Assembly: GCA_040768665.1 (NCBI GenBank)
Contig: JAXGMN010000040.1
Coordinates: forward strand, 1 to 64,000
Direction of reading: 5' to 3'
Origin: JABWBD01 sp040768665
GTDB lineage: Bacteria; Planctomycetota; Planctomycetia; Pirellulales; Thermoguttaceae
Length of the DNA stretch: 64,000 nucleotides
A program made the position numbers and the translations under genes. The notes below the pieces were generated by a model, which was not told where the DNA came from, did no database searches, and was given only the letters and a program-made list of their open reading frames with translations. Of this stretch, positions 62,901 through 64,000 are shown piece by piece (position 1 is the first letter of the stretch; every line of letters starts with the position of its first letter).

Positions 62901-63641
62901 GCGGCCGCAAACGCCTTTCTCGACGTGCTGGCACAGTATCGCCGGGCGGCGGGGCTGCCCGCGGTGAGCATTGCTTGGGGCCCTTGGACCGACGTTGGCA
63001 TGATGGCCCGCACCGACGATCGCGCCCGAGCCCGGATGGCCCAGGTGGGTGTGCAGACGATCGACACGGCGGATGGGTTGAGAATGCTGGCGAAAGTGAT
63101 TCAAGGCGAGCGGGCGCACGTGGCGCCCTTGCGAATCGACTGGCGGCAAATGGCGTCGGCCATTCCGCCCACCCCGTTCTGGGCCCGCCTTGCCCGTGCG
63201 CCGGCCCGTGCGGAGCCGCAAGCCTCGGCCTTCCTGGATCAGCTCCGCGCCGCGCCGGCCGGCGAACGGGCGGAGATGCTGGTCGGCTACCTGCGAACCG
63301 AAGTGGCTTCCGTGCTGGGATGGGATTCGGCCGGCCAGGTCGGACAGCGAGAGAAGCTCTTCGACCTGGGCATGGATTCGCTGACCTCCGTCGAATTGCG
63401 GCATCGGCTCGAGAAGAACCTTGCCTGCTCGCTTCCCCTAACCGTCGTTTTCGACTATCCGACGATCGAAGTCTTGGCCCAGTATGTCGCCGCCCGGATT
63501 GCGCCCGATCGCAGAAGAACCTCCGTTTACCGAACCGGAGGTGATCGCCACCGACGCCGACGTCGCGCGTCTGACGTCGATGTCGGACGGAAAATCGAGT
63601 TGCGTCTGGCCGATCGGCTCAAGGACCTGCTCGATGAGTGA
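56883..63641 (+). CDS. Fully reducing polyketide synthase: KS-AT-DH-ER-KR-ACP
   Basis: A 2252-residue complete module. The N-terminus (LSPLKQAFLVLEKTRARLDSL) is a coiled docking helix. KS: DTACSSS (Cys 209), LEAHGTGTSLGDP, SVKTNIGHLEATAG. AT: LFSGQGAQYAGMG near 562, active site GHSVGEY (Ser 652), VSHAFHSPLM at 750; HAFH predicts malonyl-CoA. DH: DHRVME (His 962) and DACLHG near 1135. ER: NFRDLLRSLGM near 1553 and HAASGGVGQAAVQ at 1667. KR: LITGGLGGLG near 1863 with HAAGALDDG near 1945 (LDD, D-hydroxyl type) and ANYAAANAFLD near 2008. ACP: GMDSL (Ser 2166). One round yields a saturated two-carbon extension. It is the only complete module in the window with a credible AT, so it may serve the AT-less neighbours too. 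The start is the second of two tandem ATG-docking copies. Confidence 0.95.
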   Translation: MNDGSKLNENLSPLKQAFLVLEKTRARLDSLEYALREPIAVVGAGCRLPGGANSPEAFWELLASGRDAITEVPPNRWNAKAFYDPAPDALGKMVSLCGGFVDEVERFDAHFFGISPREAMTLDPQQRLLLETAFEALEDAAMAPDRLAKSCGGVFVGICGIDYSKRITRRDPDLIDAYIGTGNSHSVAAGRLSYYFGLQGPSVAIDTACSSSLVALHWACQSLRAGECDFALTGGVNLLLDPELSINFSKAHMLSPSGRCRTFDASADGYVRGEGAVMFVLKRLRDARADGDRILALIRSSAVNQDGPSSGLTVPNGPAQQEVIRRALAAAEIPPGEIDYLEAHGTGTSLGDPIEMIAMGEVFRERHAPLCVGSVKTNIGHLEATAGVAGALKVILAFQHAEIPPHLHLREPSPRIPWEQLPVRVATRLEPWPRGDHPRRAGVSAFAFNGTNAHVVLEEAPEPEEDAGPERPCHLLPLSAKTSEALRDLAGRYVSYLVSEPAASWSDVCHTAGLGRAHFAHRLAVRAETMSEAKERLQAFADGRSCPEVASAEAESESPSVALLFSGQGAQYAGMGLELRRSEPTFRAAIRQCEEILRDELDRTLEEIFDPQSGAAIDRTIYAQPALFALEYSLAKMWQHWGVSPTVMIGHSVGEYVAACLADVFSLEDGLRLISARARLMQNLPGGGLMAAVRADEDRVRKELAGLEEQVDVAAVNGPHQVVVSGVAAAIEQIVARLEREGIAATRLRVSHAFHSPLMNPMLEDFRNVAATVAFARPRIKLISNLTGGLVDEAIARPEYWVEHVRRTVRFSDGVAALGREGIDVALEIGPQATLLGLARACWPTGSDRSGPRWLASLRRGKPDWQSVLDTLAELYVAGQSVDWAALARGFRGRKTAIPTYPFQRRRYWLAPTETGTPGRSVAPAAVVHPLLGHRLHMAAVRDTVLFEGRIRSDEPAYLKDHRVMEMVVFPGTGFLEMAVAAGRQLYPDGPVVVDDVTFERAITLPDNQPNVVQVVMMPDGPGHRCELFCRPESPTDHEVPPQWTCHARGRVVAGDDDRTSLELETLKRVCVEEVAVDGLYEQLGREALHYGPCFRGLKQMFRSRRESLSRVELPEGHRGEAQRYQLHPALLDACLHGMAGIVSDDEITGEELPPFLPVGLKRLRLFAPAGSEVWSYARIHGEVEFRQAATFIADLHLFRPDGRPIAVLEELRMQRVARAALSALNEPRLDDWLYELSWQESDHPAGDDILANVGHVSDSGLSAADQEPSASQHVSPDERRNPDVAAWILLADGDGLAEEVARRLGASGSPCVLVRPGERYRVIDAGADVPVRCEIRHDCVEDFTRLFQEILVAAGRTRTAASSTLGVVHLWGLGLSENASDAFQSAHRFACGSALCLVQAAASGNTAMRLWLLTRGAQVVGDSVPNGPSLAQAPLWGLARVIAIEHSEMQCRRVDLDPFADHDSQAASLVAELSHPDGEDQVAYRGGTRYIARLERAGGAEKPGFAIPNPPYRLQLTALGTLDGLRGVPCPRRRPGPGEVEIAVSHAGINFRDLLRSLGMLENFEKVIGERLGISSVLDAPLGFECAGAVTAVGEGVEHLSEGDEVMAIAYGSFASHVTAPAGCVVRKPGSLSMAEAATVPMAFVTASYALEQMANLQPGERVLIHAASGGVGQAAVQIARAIGAEVFATASPGKWEALRSQSVRHVFNSRNLDFHDEVMRATGGQGVDVVLNSLNGEFIPASLATLRPGGRFVEIGLLGVWDAPRVAAEYPTAVYHTLDIDREEALHPGSTRLVLERLTARLEAGELTPLPHRVFPLHRITEALRYLNHAHRIGKIVVAVGSEGLSDSRAAVEIGGDATYLITGGLGGLGLQVARWLVEQGAGHVVLTSRHGPATSDQAAALERLRQAGGDVRVIPADVSRREDVERLLTAIRSELPPLAGVFHAAGALDDGMLRLQNWDRFSRVMRPKVAGAWHLHELAGDLDLFVLFSSGVALVGGHGQGNYAAANAFLDVLAQYRRAAGLPAVSIAWGPWTDVGMMARTDDRARARMAQVGVQTIDTADGLRMLAKVIQGERAHVAPLRIDWRQMASAIPPTPFWARLARAPARAEPQASAFLDQLRAAPAGERAEMLVGYLRTEVASVLGWDSAGQVGQREKLFDLGMDSLTSVELRHRLEKNLACSLPLTVVFDYPTIEVLAQYVAARIAPDRRRTSVYRTGGDRHRRRRRASDVDVGRKIELRLADRLKDLLDE

Positions 63642-63675
63642 TTTTCGCGCATGGTTCAAGAGCAGGTTGCAGCCA

Positions 63676-63781
63676 GTAGGTCCCGCTTGCCGAGCGGGAC
63701 CTGGGCGCCCAGTTGGCTTCATCACCCGCCGAGTGGGAAGCTTGGTTAGCCGCCAGGTCCCGCTCGGCAAGCGGGACCTAC
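63676..63781. mobile_element. AGGTCCCGC-family nested-hairpin element, copy 2
   Basis: A 106-base element bounded by GTAGGTCCCGCTTGCCGAGC and the complementary GCTCGGCAAGCGGGACCTAC. Each end is a hairpin, as in the 241-base copy at 40876-41116. It occupies most of the 199-base gap between the third and fourth synthase genes, where it would form a strong hairpin in the message. Confidence 0.8.
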
Positions 63782-63840
63782 CTTGTGTTACCTGCCAACG
63801 TTGAGATTTGAATCATGCCGATTTTCGCGAGGGACGGGAT

Positions 63841-64000
63841 ATGTCGCGGGGCCCCAAGGGCTACGAACAACTGACGCCGTTGAAGCGGGCTTACCTTGCA
63901 TTGGAGAAAGCCCAGGACCGGATTGCCTCGTTGGAGCGGGCGAGGCACGAGCCGATCGCGATCGTGGGCATGGGGTGCCGGTTTCCCGGCGGCGTCAACA
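63841..64000 (+). CDS. Polyketide synthase, 5' end only
   Basis: The first 53 codons of a fourth synthase: ATG at 63841 (GAGGGA just upstream), the docking helix YEQLTPLKRAYLALEKAQDR and then EPIAIVGMGCRFPGGVN, the standard KS opening. The window ends there. The docking helix is similar to that of the third synthase. Confidence 0.93.
   Translation, partial: MSRGPKGYEQLTPLKRAYLALEKAQDRIASLERARHEPIAIVGMGCRFPGGVN

Overview
The window looks like a chromosome segment of a GC-rich planctomycete, probably of the Pirellulales type. The best single clue is the large secreted protein at 8126-11863. After a basic N-terminus it carries LLEPRQMLSG, a form of the planctomycete LEPRxLLS secretion motif. 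Other clues are planctomycete-style unknown proteins, GDSL and BNR-repeat secreted enzymes, and many short palindromic repeats. Assignments rest on motifs and gene context read by eye; no database search was run.

Left edge (1-3100): a broken cytidylate-kinase-like gene, a secreted BNR/sialidase-like protein, an ORF-less group II intron fossil and a VanZ-like membrane protein. Region 3100-32300 is a large surface-polysaccharide locus, almost all on the minus strand. Its proximal end (32262) is a NusG/RfaH-type antiterminator, followed by a CapD/PglF-type dehydratase, ABC permease (Wzm), NeuB-type synthase, a small-molecule-kinase-like protein, Wzt-type ATPase with a C-terminal extension, a methyltransferase, several glycosyltransferases (one decayed by frameshifts), an O-antigen ligase/polymerase, a CapK-like adenylating enzyme, a WecB-type epimerase and a GNAT. 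After the oppositely oriented LEPR protein come a DegT aminotransferase, an initiating sugar-phosphate transferase and a Wzc-like tyrosine autokinase. The kinase/Wzt/methyltransferase trio resembles the E. coli WbdD-Wzt chain-capping export system split into separate genes.

Region 32500-44600 is mixed: a planctomycete hypothetical protein, a thioredoxin-like protein, two RND/MMPL-family membrane proteins, a GDSL hydrolase, a LysM/L,D-transpeptidase-like protein with an odd active site, a zinc-ribbon membrane protein and a methyltransferase.

Region 44900-64000 (plus strand) is a modular type I polyketide synthase cluster. The order is AMP-ligase-ACP-KS-AT(dead)-DH-KR-ACP, then KS-DH-ACP (no AT), then a DUF5678-like/retropepsin pair, then KS-AT-DH-ER-KR-ACP, then the first codons of a fourth synthase cut by the window end. 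Only one of the three complete synthases has a credible acyltransferase, so its AT or an external AT must serve the others if they work.

Four families of short inverted or tandem repeats are scattered through the window. One copy, with a 5-bp target duplication, is inserted in frame in the first synthase; others supply start codons, stop codons or C-terminal tails to neighbouring genes.
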